Notes under the pieces: model-generated
What the model was told of the DNA's origin: nothing
The model's input: only the letters and a program-made list of their open reading frames with translations
The model's database searches: none
Part shown: positions 1-8,223 of the stretch, piece by piece
Layout of the letters: every line of letters begins with the position of its first letter
Position numbering within the stretch: the first letter of the stretch is position 1
NCBI GenBank assembly: GCA_038528965.1
Contig: JBCBEC010000031.1
Location: forward strand, 20,105 to 84,104
Length of the DNA stretch: 64,000 nt
Reading direction: 5' to 3'
Origin: Lewinella sp038528965
GTDB lineage: Bacteria > Bacteroidota > Bacteroidia > Chitinophagales > Saprospiraceae
Position numbers and translations under genes: made by a program

Positions 1-1
1 G

Positions 2-334
2 AACGAAGGTTTCTCCGGTGGTGAAAAGAAGCGTAACGAAATGCTTCAAATGGCACTGCTAGAGCCCAAGTTGGCGATCCTGGACGAAACGGATAGTGGT
101 CTGGATATTGACGCGCTGAAGGTAGTAGCTGATGCGGTTAACCAGCTGCGCAGTGAGGAGCGTTCCTTTATTATTATCACTCACTATCAGCGTTTGCTGG
201 ATTATATCGTACCGGATTTCGTACACGTATTGCACGAAGGACGTATCGTGAAGAGTGGTGATAAAAATCTTGCGCTAGAGTTGGAAGAGAAGGGCTACGA
301 TTGGATCAAGACGGAGCAAGGCGCAACGGTCTAA
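2..334 (+). CDS. sufC: Fe-S cluster assembly ATPase SufC (5' truncated by window edge)
   Basis: C-terminal 110 residues of SufC, the soluble ABC-type ATPase of the SufBCD scaffold that builds Fe-S clusters in the cytoplasm. The reading frame is open from base 2, so the start lies outside the window. Visible: the family-typical signature segment NEGFSGGEKKRNEM, Walker B plus D-loop LAILDETDSGLDIDAL, and the H-loop IIITHYQRLLDYI. SufC is normally about 250 residues, so roughly half is missing. The next gene, 53 nt downstream on the same strand, is sufD, followed by sufS; sufB is expected just upstream. Identification is firm from the SufC-specific GGEKKRNE and ETDSGLD motifs. Confidence 0.96.
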   Translation, partial: NEGFSGGEKKRNEMLQMALLEPKLAILDETDSGLDIDALKVVADAVNQLRSEERSFIIITHYQRLLDYIVPDFVHVLHEGRIVKSGDKNLALELEEKGYDWIKTEQGATV

Positions 335-387
335 ATAGGTATTATTTCAATCTTTCCTGCCACCTAAGGCAGTAACAATAGATTAAG

Positions 388-1731
388 ATGTCGGCAATTT
401 TGCAAGACCAAAATACAGCTACGAAGGATTGGTACAAGCAGTTGTTCCAAACCTATCAGCAAGGCCTAAACGGGCATAAAAACCATCCTTTGGCACAGTT
501 TCGTCTGGCGGCCTATCAACAGTTGGAAGCGGAGGCGTTTCCTACTCGCCGCGACGAAGACTGGAAGTATTCTGGTGCTCCTGTTGCTCGGATGATGGAT
601 ACGCACTTCCAGGAAGCTAGTGCTACCCAGTTGACAGCAGCAGATATAGCTGCCTTTCGTATTCCGAATCTGGAGGCGGCAACATTCGTGTTTATTAATG
701 GTGTACTGCAACGCGAACTATCAGAGTTCGATAAAGTACCCGCTGGTGTAGAACTGTTGACCGTAAGTGCGGCTATTGAAGACGAGGAGAAGCGGCAGTG
801 GATGGAGCAGCAAGTTGCGCACGCTGGAGGTACGGAGCAGAATACCTTCTTGGCGCTCAACCGAGCTTTTGCCCAACATGGTCTGTACATCGAGGTGAGT
901 GCCAATGCGCAGGTAGCGTTACCCGTTCACTGTTTGTATTTAAATACAGCAGGTGAGCAAGCACACCAAAGCCATCCGCAGATGTTTATTCGCAGTCGGA
1001 AAGGCAGCGAATTCTCAGTAATTGAAAGTTACCAGGTAGCGGATGAATCTGCATCCTACTTCACCAATACCGCCAACTGGGCATCGGTAGAAGGGAACGC
1101 GCGTTTGCACCACTACAAGCTGCAATTTGAAGGTGCTCAGGCGCTACAAGTCAACAATACCCTGGTCCGGCAAGATCGCGATAGCATCTACAGCTCTTAT
1201 GCCCTAGACTTGGGTGGGAAAGTAGTTCGTAATAACATCAGTACAACTTTGCTGAATTCCAATACCGAGACCAACTACTACGGTGTCTACTTTGGCAGTA
1301 AGCAACAGCATATTGACAATCAAACCTTTATTGATCACGCCGTGCCGCATTGCCAGAGCAATGAATTGTATAAAGGTATCCTGACGGACTACGCTCGCGG
1401 TGTATTCAATGGTAAGGTAATGGTCCGCCAAGATGCGCAGAAGACCAACGCTTTCCAGCAAAATAGTAGCTTGGTATTGTCGCCTAATGCGATCATGGAC
1501 GCCAAGCCGCAGTTGGAAATCTATGCGGATGATGTCCGTTGTAGCCATGGTGCTACCATTGGTCAGCTAGATGAGAAGAGCATCTTCTATCTGCGTAGCC
1601 GTGGTATTCCTGAGGCCCAGGCGCGCCATCTCCTACAGCAAGCCTTTGTGGGGGAAGCGATCGAAGCGATGCCAAACGATGCTGTACGAGAGTGGGCATT
1701 GGGTAAGCTCGCTGCGAAGTTTAATGCCTAA
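388..1731 (+). CDS. sufD: Fe-S cluster assembly protein SufD
   Basis: 447-residue SufD, partner of SufB and SufC in the SufBC2D scaffold. The N-terminal about 130 residues are helical, with RRDEDWKYS near residues 55-63, which is typical of SufD. The C-terminal half is the right-handed beta-helix core with ISTTLLNSNTETNYYGVYFG and DNQTFIDHAVPHCQSNELYKG, and it ends with the conserved CSHGATIGQLDEKSIFYLRSRGI block that holds the His at the SufB-SufD interface. Length and order (sufC-sufD-sufS) fit a standard SUF operon. The ATG at 388 is used because it gives the family-length N-terminus. No frameshift or missing motif seen. Confidence 0.96.
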   Translation: MSAILQDQNTATKDWYKQLFQTYQQGLNGHKNHPLAQFRLAAYQQLEAEAFPTRRDEDWKYSGAPVARMMDTHFQEASATQLTAADIAAFRIPNLEAATFVFINGVLQRELSEFDKVPAGVELLTVSAAIEDEEKRQWMEQQVAHAGGTEQNTFLALNRAFAQHGLYIEVSANAQVALPVHCLYLNTAGEQAHQSHPQMFIRSRKGSEFSVIESYQVADESASYFTNTANWASVEGNARLHHYKLQFEGAQALQVNNTLVRQDRDSIYSSYALDLGGKVVRNNISTTLLNSNTETNYYGVYFGSKQQHIDNQTFIDHAVPHCQSNELYKGILTDYARGVFNGKVMVRQDAQKTNAFQQNSSLVLSPNAIMDAKPQLEIYADDVRCSHGATIGQLDEKSIFYLRSRGIPEAQARHLLQQAFVGEAIEAMPNDAVREWALGKLAAKFNA

Positions 1732-1788
1732 AGAAGAATCTTAGTTCAGAAGAAGTGTGTTATCTGAGGAGTTTAGAAACTAATATTT

Positions 1789-3030
1789 ATGTCTAATACT
1801 GTCACCAAATCTGCTTTTGATATCGGTACGATTCGTGCTGATTTTCCCCTACTCGGAGATGATATGCGGGGTAAACCACTCGTGTTTCTGGACAGCGCCG
1901 CGTCTAGCCAGAAGCCACAGCAGGTATTGGATGCTTTAGACTTTTATTACAAGCACCAGAATGCCAATGTGCACCGTGGTGTTTACGAATTGAGCCAGCA
2001 AGCTACCGACGCCTACGAATTAGGCCGGGAGCGTGCCCGCAAATTCCTGAATGCGGCTAGTACGGAAGAGATTATCTTGGTCAAAGGAACCACTGATGGT
2101 ATCAACTTAGTCGCTTCTTCGTTCGGGCGAAAATTCCTGCGTGAAGGGGATGAGGTGATCGTCTCCGCCATGGAGCACCACTCTAATATTGTGCCTTGGC
2201 AGTTGGCTTGTGAGCAAAGTGGCGCCAAGCTGAAGGTGATTCCTATCAACGATAAGGGAGAGCTCCTGATGGATGAGTACGAAAAGCTACTCACCGACCG
2301 TACGAAGATTGTCGCCCTGGTACACGTTTCCAATGCTTTGGGAACAATTAATCCTGTAGAAGAGGTAATTGCCAAGGCGCACGAACGTGGCATACCCGTT
2401 TTGCTAGACGGGGCACAAGCTACACCTCACTTGAAAGTAGACGTTCAAGCACTGGACGTTGACTTCTATACCTTCTCTGGCCACAAAGTATTTGGTCCTA
2501 CCGGAATTGGAATCCTGTACGGTAAGAAGCATTGGCTTGAGCAAATTCCTCCCTACCAAGGTGGTGGAGAAATGATTGCGACAGTGACCTTCGAGAAGAC
2601 CACCTACAATGAATTGCCTCATAAATTTGAGGCCGGTACCCCCGATATTTCTGGTGCTGTTGGCTTGGGCGTTGCACTGGACTACATCGAAAAGATTGGT
2701 CAAGATACTATTGCTGCTCACGAGCATGACTTACTAACGTCTGCCACTGAGCAACTTCTTGCTATCGACGGTCTCCGTATTATTGGTACAGCTGATAACA
2801 AAGCCAGTGTTATATCTTTCCTTATTGACGGTACGCATCCCTACGATGTAGGTACTATCCTTGATAAGTTAGGCATCGCCGTACGAACCGGCCACCATTG
2901 TACCCAGCCTTTAATGGATCGCTTTGGTATTCCAGGTACGGTACGAGCTTCTTTTGCTGCCTACAACAATCAGGAAGATGTAGAGCGCCTGGTAGCTGGG
3001 GTACAGCGTGCGGCGCGGATGTTGAAGTAG
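1789..3030 (+). CDS. sufS: Cysteine desulfurase SufS
   Basis: 413-residue group II cysteine desulfurase. It takes sulfur from L-cysteine using PLP and hands it to the SUF scaffold, normally through SufE or SufU, neither of which is visible here. Seen: FLDSAASSQKP at the N-terminus, HHSNIVPWQ, the PLP Schiff-base lysine near residue 233 in FSGHKVFGPTGIG, and the catalytic Cys near residue 371 in RTGHHCTQPLMDRFGIPGT, followed by RASFAAYN. It lies 57 nt after sufD on the same strand, so is probably cotranscribed. SufS/CsdA paralogues cannot be separated by motif alone, but the operon position decides for SufS. Confidence 0.96.
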   Translation: MSNTVTKSAFDIGTIRADFPLLGDDMRGKPLVFLDSAASSQKPQQVLDALDFYYKHQNANVHRGVYELSQQATDAYELGRERARKFLNAASTEEIILVKGTTDGINLVASSFGRKFLREGDEVIVSAMEHHSNIVPWQLACEQSGAKLKVIPINDKGELLMDEYEKLLTDRTKIVALVHVSNALGTINPVEEVIAKAHERGIPVLLDGAQATPHLKVDVQALDVDFYTFSGHKVFGPTGIGILYGKKHWLEQIPPYQGGGEMIATVTFEKTTYNELPHKFEAGTPDISGAVGLGVALDYIEKIGQDTIAAHEHDLLTSATEQLLAIDGLRIIGTADNKASVISFLIDGTHPYDVGTILDKLGIAVRTGHHCTQPLMDRFGIPGTVRASFAAYNNQEDVERLVAGVQRAARMLK

Positions 3031-3072
3031 CATTTCTCGCGGCGAGGGCCAATTAATAATCGGATTACAAGC

Positions 3073-3579
3073 TTAGCTTTCCTCTTTTTGCCACTCCTGT
3101 AACGACCTACAGCTTTGCTTAAGGTTGAAATCTGCTATCCCGGAATGAGCGCTGGATTGAATGTGAAAGCAGCTATGGATTTCACTTTTGAGCATCTTCC
3201 TTGCTCTGCTTACTCTGCTTTTTACTGCGGTAAGGCTTAGCCCCATGTGGCCAGCGATGGCTCGTAGCTTTAAGCCTTGGAGGTCAGCCATCTTTAAAGG
3301 GACGGCATATTTCTCGGGTAAGAAATCGATGAGGGGTTCCAGATAAGCGGACAGTTCTTGATAGATATCACTATTGTGGTCTAGAGCTTGTCTTTGACTT
3401 ATTATGGGCTCTTTTTTTGCCAGCCTTATTGCATCGATCATAGAGTGGTAGGCGATTTGGAAAAGCCACGACCGGACATTCCGAATCTCTCGGTCAGAGC
3501 AGCAGGATTTATACACTTTTAGCAAGCTGTAGCTTTTGACCGATGCGTTTTCCCCGAAATTCTTCGTGGACGTAAACAC
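3073..3579 (-). pseudogene. Truncated SigZ-like ECF sigma gene fused to a disrupted acetyltransferase gene
   Basis: From about the 16th-20th codon (SLLKVYKSCCSDREIRNV) to the stop, this open frame matches the 3' three-quarters of the sigma gene at 4847-5422, closely at the start and roughly two-thirds identical overall. It keeps the end of region 2 (VRSWLFQIA), the linker and the region 4 helix-turn-helix (GLKLRAIAGHMGLSLTAVKSRVSRARKMLK), plus the tail EIHSCFH. The first half of region 2, which binds core RNA polymerase and the -10 element, is missing. The first about 16 codons are out-of-frame acetyltransferase DNA (ending near 3535), so the nominal start is artefactual. The frame is still open despite divergence, so a region-4-only protein cannot be excluded. 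Confidence 0.75.
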
Positions 3580-3847
3580 TGACTTCTGCTACTCCACCAT
3601 AAACACATCGGCTGGAAACAGGGCTCAATGCCGCCCAGCCTACTACTTGATTGTCAAGCACAGCCAAGAGCCTCCCAAATTGTAGGTGCGCCTTATCCCA
3701 TTCGTCCCATGCTGGAGCCGAAGTTTCAAAAGTAGCATAGCCCGTTGCAATACCGCTTTCATAAATAGGCGCTACTGCATCCCAATCTTGTTTGCTTATT
3801 TCACGAATATGTAAGTTATCCATCTTTAGCACTACTTGTTTAGTCAA
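3509..3847 (-). pseudogene. 3'-truncated GNAT acetyltransferase (phosphinothricin-acetyltransferase type)
   Basis: N-terminal about 105 residues of a PAT/BAR-like GNAT enzyme that would acetylate a small amine using acetyl-CoA. Typical blocks: LHIREISKQDWDAVAPIYESG, TGYATFETSAP, VGWAALSPVSSRCVYGGVAEVSVYVHEEFRGKRIGQKL. The acetyl-CoA pyrophosphate loop (RGKRIG) is present, but the protein stops six residues later, losing strands beta-5 to beta-7. A complete relative is about 165-170 residues. The break coincides with entry into sigma-factor DNA. ATG codons at 3847 and 3823 are both possible; 3823 gives the family-like N-terminus. The start lies 4 nt from the stop of the PAP2 gene, so the pair was probably cotranscribed. 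Confidence 0.8.
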
Positions 3848-3850
3848 GAT

Positions 3851-4777
3851 TTATTGCCATTCCGTTCTGGCTGCTTTGAAATCTGATTGAAATTTTTCAG
3901 TATGCCACATCAGCAATAGCATTCTGTGAGCCAGTTGCCGGGCAGCTTCTTCATCGCTGGGATAGTGAACCCCCATTATTTCTCGTGACTCGCCAATCTC
4001 ATAGGCCAGTTCAACAAAAGCGTTCCTTTTATTTGGGATCAACTCTCCTAAGGTGTAAGCCTGGATATAGGCCCATAGCGTATGTCCACTAGCGAAAGAA
4101 GGCGAGTTGATTGTTTTCAGCGGTTCCAGCTTCGGCTCTAGTTGGTAGGGCCTGGCTCTTAGCAAATGGTATTTGACGGCGAATTCCATCAAGCGCATGT
4201 CGTTCATGATTCCCTGCAGGAGCTCCGATGTCTTGGGGTAATTCTCAGCTGTACATTCCTCTCCGATAAGTTCGCGGAGCTCAAAGAATAGATTTTCCAG
4301 GTTGGTCTTGTAATACGGGTGGGTAGGGAGATAGTTGGCGTTGGGCCAGTAGCCAATTTGGGCTAGGGCTAAAACGCGTTCTACCTGGGCTTCAGTTCGG
4401 TTGTTTTGTAGCTCCAAAAGGTAGTCCAATTCCGCCCTGGTTTGTTCGGAACTATTGGCTGGGAACCGTACTGCCCGCACTAAATAATCTACTTGAGAGG
4501 AGGTCAGATAATGTGGCTTAGCTAACGCAAAGAGAAGCGTACTGTTTCTGTAAAGCTCAGGTGGATACGTAATGGTGTCCATCCAGGCAAATTGGCCTTG
4601 CGGATTACCACTTAGCGTTTGTAAATCCGCATAGTGGTGCTGAGGCCTTTCAATGGGGTGTATGGAAGCTATTGTTAGCATGCTTTCATTAAGCCTCTCC
4701 GGACTTTGAGCAGATAATTGTAGGTAGAATAGCAAGAGACAGCCTAAAAGGAAGTTCATTTTTGATGATGTGACCAT
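3851..4777 (-). CDS. Secreted PAP2 / class A-like acid phosphatase
   Basis: 308 residues with an N-terminal signal peptide (hydrophobic run NFLLGCLLLFYLQLSAQ). The C-terminal half carries the three PAP2/haloperoxidase phosphatase motifs: KYHLLRARP (K-x6-RP), PSFASGH (PS-xx-SGH) and SREIMGVHYPSD (SR-xxx-GxHYPSD). It should hydrolyse phosphomonoesters or a lipid pyrophosphate in the periplasm; the absence of obvious transmembrane helices favours a soluble class A acid phosphatase. It sits between the SigZ-like sigma gene (70 nt upstream on the same strand) and the broken acetyltransferase gene. Substrate cannot be read from sequence. ATG at 4777 or 4759 would both keep the signal peptide. Confidence 0.88.
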   Translation of the reverse strand: MVTSSKMNFLLGCLLLFYLQLSAQSPERLNESMLTIASIHPIERPQHHYADLQTLSGNPQGQFAWMDTITYPPELYRNSTLLFALAKPHYLTSSQVDYLVRAVRFPANSSEQTRAELDYLLELQNNRTEAQVERVLALAQIGYWPNANYLPTHPYYKTNLENLFFELRELIGEECTAENYPKTSELLQGIMNDMRLMEFAVKYHLLRARPYQLEPKLEPLKTINSPSFASGHTLWAYIQAYTLGELIPNKRNAFVELAYEIGESREIMGVHYPSDEEAARQLAHRMLLLMWHTEKFQSDFKAARTEWQ

Positions 4778-4846
4778 ATCTGGAAGCTTCTTTGTGAAGG
4801 AATTTTACCCCAAGACGGTTCACTTTCAAAAAAGACGCAAAAAAAT

Positions 4847-5422
4847 CTACTTTTTTTGTTTCTGCCATTTCTGCAAGGGCGTACAACTTTGTTTTAGCTT
4901 GAAGTCAGTGAGCCCGGAGGTGCTGCATGCTTGGACATGAAAACAGCTATGAATTTCTTCCTTGAGCAACTTTCTGGCTCGCCAAACCCTACTTTTCACT
5001 GCCGAGAGACTCAGGCCCAGTTGGTCGGCTATTGCTTGTTGTTTTAATCCTTGAATATCAGCCATTTGTAGAGGGGTGGCATATTTTTCAGGCAAGAATC
5101 CGATGAGAGGTTCGATATAAATAGATAGTTCCCGATAGATATCACTTCCTTGGTCTGGTGCTTTGTTCAAGGGAGCAATTCGTTCGTTCTTTGACCGCCT
5201 GACCGCATCCAGCATAGCATTGTGGGTAATTTGAAATAACCAGGACCGGACATTGCGAATTTCTCGATCAGAACAGCAGGATTTGTGCACTTTCAATAAA
5301 CTATCCTGGACGATATCTTCTGTAATCTGTTCGTTTTGGGTGTACTTAAAGACATATTTCTTAAGTGCACCTTCGTACGCTTCCCAGAGATTCCATACTT
5401 GCTGGTACTGCTCAATTTTCAT
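4847..5422 (-). CDS. ECF RNA polymerase sigma factor, SigZ-like
   Basis: 191 residues from the ATG at 5422 (MKIEQYQQVW); an upstream in-frame ATG at 5506 adds 28 residues with no sigma character and is rejected. Region 2: YVFKYTQNEQITEDIVQDSLLKVHKSC and NVRSWLFQITHNAMLDAVRR. Region 4: GLKQQAIADQLGLSLSAVKSRVWRARKLLKEEIHSC. The C-terminal Cys-containing tail (CFHVQACS, KLKQSC) resembles the SigZ group. No anti-sigma gene is adjacent; the same-strand downstream genes are the PAP2 phosphatase and the broken acetyltransferase, followed by a partial copy of this gene. Its targets are unknown. Confidence 0.9.
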   Translation of the reverse strand: MKIEQYQQVWNLWEAYEGALKKYVFKYTQNEQITEDIVQDSLLKVHKSCCSDREIRNVRSWLFQITHNAMLDAVRRSKNERIAPLNKAPDQGSDIYRELSIYIEPLIGFLPEKYATPLQMADIQGLKQQAIADQLGLSLSAVKSRVWRARKLLKEEIHSCFHVQACSTSGLTDFKLKQSCTPLQKWQKQKK

Positions 5423-5529
5423 CTTTTTAACTTGTACGTCAGGATAGACATGGATTAACGAAGTGTACGAATGCCTGTAAGCTACTACGAATACAATTTT
5501 CGCCAAGCAGAAGTTGAGTTGATAATGTA

Positions 5530-5645
5530 TCTCCCTCGGCCATCATACTTCACCTTCGGAGGAATGCGAATTGGAACGAATACCATTTTGCTAAATGGGC
5601 ATCCCCGCAGCCAATTCAACTAAGACAACTAAATCCACTGTCTAC
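5530..5645. repeat. Intergenic hairpin element and degenerate short-word repeat
   Basis: Spacer between two minus-strand genes. On the minus strand TCCTCCGAAGGTGAAG... runs to CCGAGGGA (about 5534-5563), giving complementary ends TCC(T)TC / GAGGGA around a purine-rich loop. It is followed by the words CAATTCAACTAAG / ACAACTAAATCCACT, which recur in the spacers near 13080 and 36150. No ORF is supported. This looks like a dispersed repeat remnant rather than a gene. Confidence 0.4.
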
Positions 5646-5649
5646 ACTT

Positions 5650-6768
5650 TTAGCCAACCTTCCGATAACTCCAAATAGCCAACACATTAAAAACCACAGC
5701 CATGGCAACCGTAGCCCGAAAGTGGAAGATGATATCTGTAAAGGTGCTACCTTTCAAAAGCACAGACCGCATCACAGCCACAAAATGAGCAATCGGATTT
5801 GGTATGGTGAGATGTTGCGCCCATTTAGGCATACTCTCAATTGGTGTAAAAAGACCACTCATTAAAATGAAGATGATGACAAAGAAAAAGGTGGTAAACA
5901 TGGCTTGCTGCTGGGTGCTGGATAGATTAGAAATAAAAAGTCCAAGCCCCAGTACGGCCATCAGGTTAACTACGCAGTAGGCAAACACCAAAGCAATACT
6001 TCCTCTAATAGGTATGTCAAATAGGAGTTTCGCTGCGGCCAATCCTACCGACATCAAGACTAAACCAATCAGTAAAAAGGGGATCATTTTTCCTAGAATG
6101 AATTGCCACTTTTTGATTGGTGTCACATTAATCTGCTCAATAGTGCCGATCTCGCGTTCCCGTACCACGTTCATAGCAGTGAGCAGCATGATCAATATAG
6201 TTACTAGTTCGCCCAGGATTCCTGGGGCCATGAAGAATTTATAGTTGAGGTCAGGATTATACCAATTGGAATAAGTGATCTGAATTTGAGCAGGTTTAAC
6301 CGTAGTTGTTGCCAAATTCACCTCTGCGCGCATTTCCTGATTGAAGGATTGAATGATTGAACTTAGATATCCGGATCCGACGGTAGCTTGCTGTCCATTT
6401 ATAGCATTAACCAGCATCTGCAACTGCCCGCTTCGATCTCGGTAGAAATTCCGTTCAAACGAGGCTGGAATATTCAACACGATATCCACATCTCCTTCCT
6501 GTAGAAGGGCATCCCCTTGCTCTACGCTTAATGGGAAATCAACCAGCACAAAGCGATCAGCTACCTGTATTTTCTGAATCAGTTGACGCGCCGTAGCAGA
6601 GCGGTCCTGATCCACCACTGCCAAGCGTACGTCAGTCACCTCATTACTGGCGGCATAGGATAAGAGGATCAGCTGCAAAATGGGTACTAAGGTCATTAAG
6701 GGCAGCATCGCCTTATTGCGAAATATCTGAATGAATTCCTTCTGTATGATGTATGCTAGTCGTTGCAT
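5650..6768 (-). CDS. ABC-2 type efflux permease (YbhR-like)
   Basis: 372 residues. One N-terminal transmembrane helix (MLPLMTLVPILQLILLSYAA), a periplasmic domain of about 150 residues, then five C-terminal helices. The ABC-2 hallmark block MNVVREREIGTIEQINVTPI lies at the start of the C-terminal membrane part. This is the arrangement of YbhR/DrrB-like permeases. It would pair with the other permease (7059-8165) as a heterodimeric channel powered by the two ATPases upstream. It is the last gene of the efflux operon, but separated from the other permease by 290 nt of repeat-rich spacer, so transcription may be reduced or independent. Substrate unknown. Confidence 0.9.
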   Translation of the reverse strand: MQRLAYIIQKEFIQIFRNKAMLPLMTLVPILQLILLSYAASNEVTDVRLAVVDQDRSATARQLIQKIQVADRFVLVDFPLSVEQGDALLQEGDVDIVLNIPASFERNFYRDRSGQLQMLVNAINGQQATVGSGYLSSIIQSFNQEMRAEVNLATTTVKPAQIQITYSNWYNPDLNYKFFMAPGILGELVTILIMLLTAMNVVREREIGTIEQINVTPIKKWQFILGKMIPFLLIGLVLMSVGLAAAKLLFDIPIRGSIALVFAYCVVNLMAVLGLGLFISNLSSTQQQAMFTTFFFVIIFILMSGLFTPIESMPKWAQHLTIPNPIAHFVAVMRSVLLKGSTFTDIIFHFRATVAMAVVFNVLAIWSYRKVG

Positions 6769-7058
6769 GGATGCATGTTTAGTAGAATTGGTCCTCCTAC
6801 GCTAAAGCTTCGGCGGACGTAGTTGAATTAGTGAATTCAGTTAGAAGGTTTGGATGTTCGATGGTTCCCTTTTGTGCCTTTCTTATCCACCGAAGCACTG
6901 CATAGGAGGAATACGGTTCAAATTCTAACCCGAGTTTCCCTATCGGACAAAGCCCCGGCGCAAATCTTTGGTTTAGTGTAGGCTCATTTTCATTACCACT
7001 GCCATTTTGATTTCCACTGTTACTTTCACGTTCACTGTCATTTTTACTTTCCCACTCC
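6769..7058. repeat. Repeat-rich spacer inside the efflux operon
   Basis: 290 nt without a credible ORF. It contains a hairpin at 6791-6818 (GTCCTCC ... GGCGGAC, 6 of 7 pairs) whose loop reads ACGCTAAAGCTTCG, nearly the same loop as the hairpin at 59588-59615. From about 6985 to 7055 there is a degenerate tandem run built on the words CACTTTCA / CATTTTTA / CACTGTCA, related to the run at 18230-18265. The rest of the operon has gaps of at most 60 nt, so this segment looks inserted. Confidence 0.55.
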
Positions 7059-8165
7059 TCACCCCTTCACCACCTTAAAATTCCGCCAAGCCGCCAGCAA
7101 CAATACCGTTAGCATAATCAGCAGCACCATGCTCGGAAAAGCAACCGCTTCCCAACCCGCGGCACGGAGCATAATGGCTTGTTCAATTTGGATGAAGTAT
7201 TTGGCGGGAATAATCCTGGAAATGTATTGCAGCAAGGCTGGCATACTGGCAATGGGGAAAATGAAACCTGACAATAACATAGTAGGCATAAGGAGTGTAA
7301 ACAGCGAACTGATCATGGCCGTCTGTTGGTTGTCTGAACGCGTGGAGATGAACACACCCAAGGCCAACGCAACAAACAGATACAAGAGACATAAAGCCAA
7401 AAGCAGCGCAAGACTACCTCGAACGGGTACATCAAAAAGCAGGTAGCCCATGACCAGAATAATGATCGCATCGATAAAGGAGAGCAATGCATAGGGTGTT
7501 ACTTTGCCAATGATGATTAGGATCGGTGGGAGGGGAGAGACTAACAATAAATCCATAGTGCCCGTCTCTTTCTCCTTAGCAATGGTTAAAGAAGTCATCA
7601 TGGCGCAGATGAGCATGAGGATCAAGGCTACTGTACCCGGTACGAAATTGTAGGCTCCCTCCAATTGTGGGTTATAGAACATTCTAGTTTCCACCTGGAT
7701 TTGATAGGCGGGGAAGCTGGCAGGATTATTTTGTTGTTGAAAGCTACCAATCATCTGGCTGGCGTAACTGATTAAGGTCGTAGCATAATTGGGTTCGGTG
7801 GCATCAGCGATTAGTTGGATGGAGGTGGATGATTGCCGGGCAAAGTCGGTACCAAATTGTGGTGGAATAACCAGCCCCAGCTTTACGCGGTTGGCCCTAA
7901 AGGCTGTTTCCAGTTCATCAGTCGTTGTGATGGTTTCTACAAGTTGAAAATGACCAGAAGCGGTAATGTGCTCCACAAAGGCTTGACTCAGTTCATCGTG
8001 AGCTTGGTCCATGATCGCGATGGAAGCGTCCTTAAACTCGTTGGTAACCGTGTAGCCGAAAATCAATACGAGGGCGACAGGCATGCCAAAGAGGATAACC
8101 AGGGTGCGCGGATCGCGCAAGATGTGATACATCTCCTTTCTTACAAATGCCAAAAATATCTTCAT
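7059..8165 (-). CDS. ABC-2 type efflux permease (YbhS-like)
   Basis: 368 residues with the same architecture as the neighbouring permease: an N-terminal helix after RKEMYHILRDPRTLVILFGM, a periplasmic domain to about residue 170, and five or six C-terminal helices with the ABC-2 block SLTIAKEKETGTMDLLLVSP. The N-terminus RKE-x10-RDPRT is typical of YbhS. It lies 58 nt downstream of the ATPase gene 8224-8967 and is probably in the same transcript. Together with 5650-6768 it should form the transmembrane pore of a tripartite drug or toxic-compound exporter with the HlyD and TolC proteins encoded upstream. Confidence 0.91.
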   Translation of the reverse strand: MKIFLAFVRKEMYHILRDPRTLVILFGMPVALVLIFGYTVTNEFKDASIAIMDQAHDELSQAFVEHITASGHFQLVETITTTDELETAFRANRVKLGLVIPPQFGTDFARQSSTSIQLIADATEPNYATTLISYASQMIGSFQQQNNPASFPAYQIQVETRMFYNPQLEGAYNFVPGTVALILMLICAMMTSLTIAKEKETGTMDLLLVSPLPPILIIIGKVTPYALLSFIDAIIILVMGYLLFDVPVRGSLALLLALCLLYLFVALALGVFISTRSDNQQTAMISSLFTLLMPTMLLSGFIFPIASMPALLQYISRIIPAKYFIQIEQAIMLRAAGWEAVAFPSMVLLIMLTVLLLAAWRNFKVVKG

Positions 8166-8223
8166 CAGCCCGTGGCTTTAATGGTTTGAAAATCTGAAGT
8201 TTCCATAACTGCTGGACCAGGGT

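Noticed and set aside
516..905. Long antisense ORF within sufD
   Set aside because: Shadow of the strongly supported sufD frame, with Ser/Arg-rich antisense composition.
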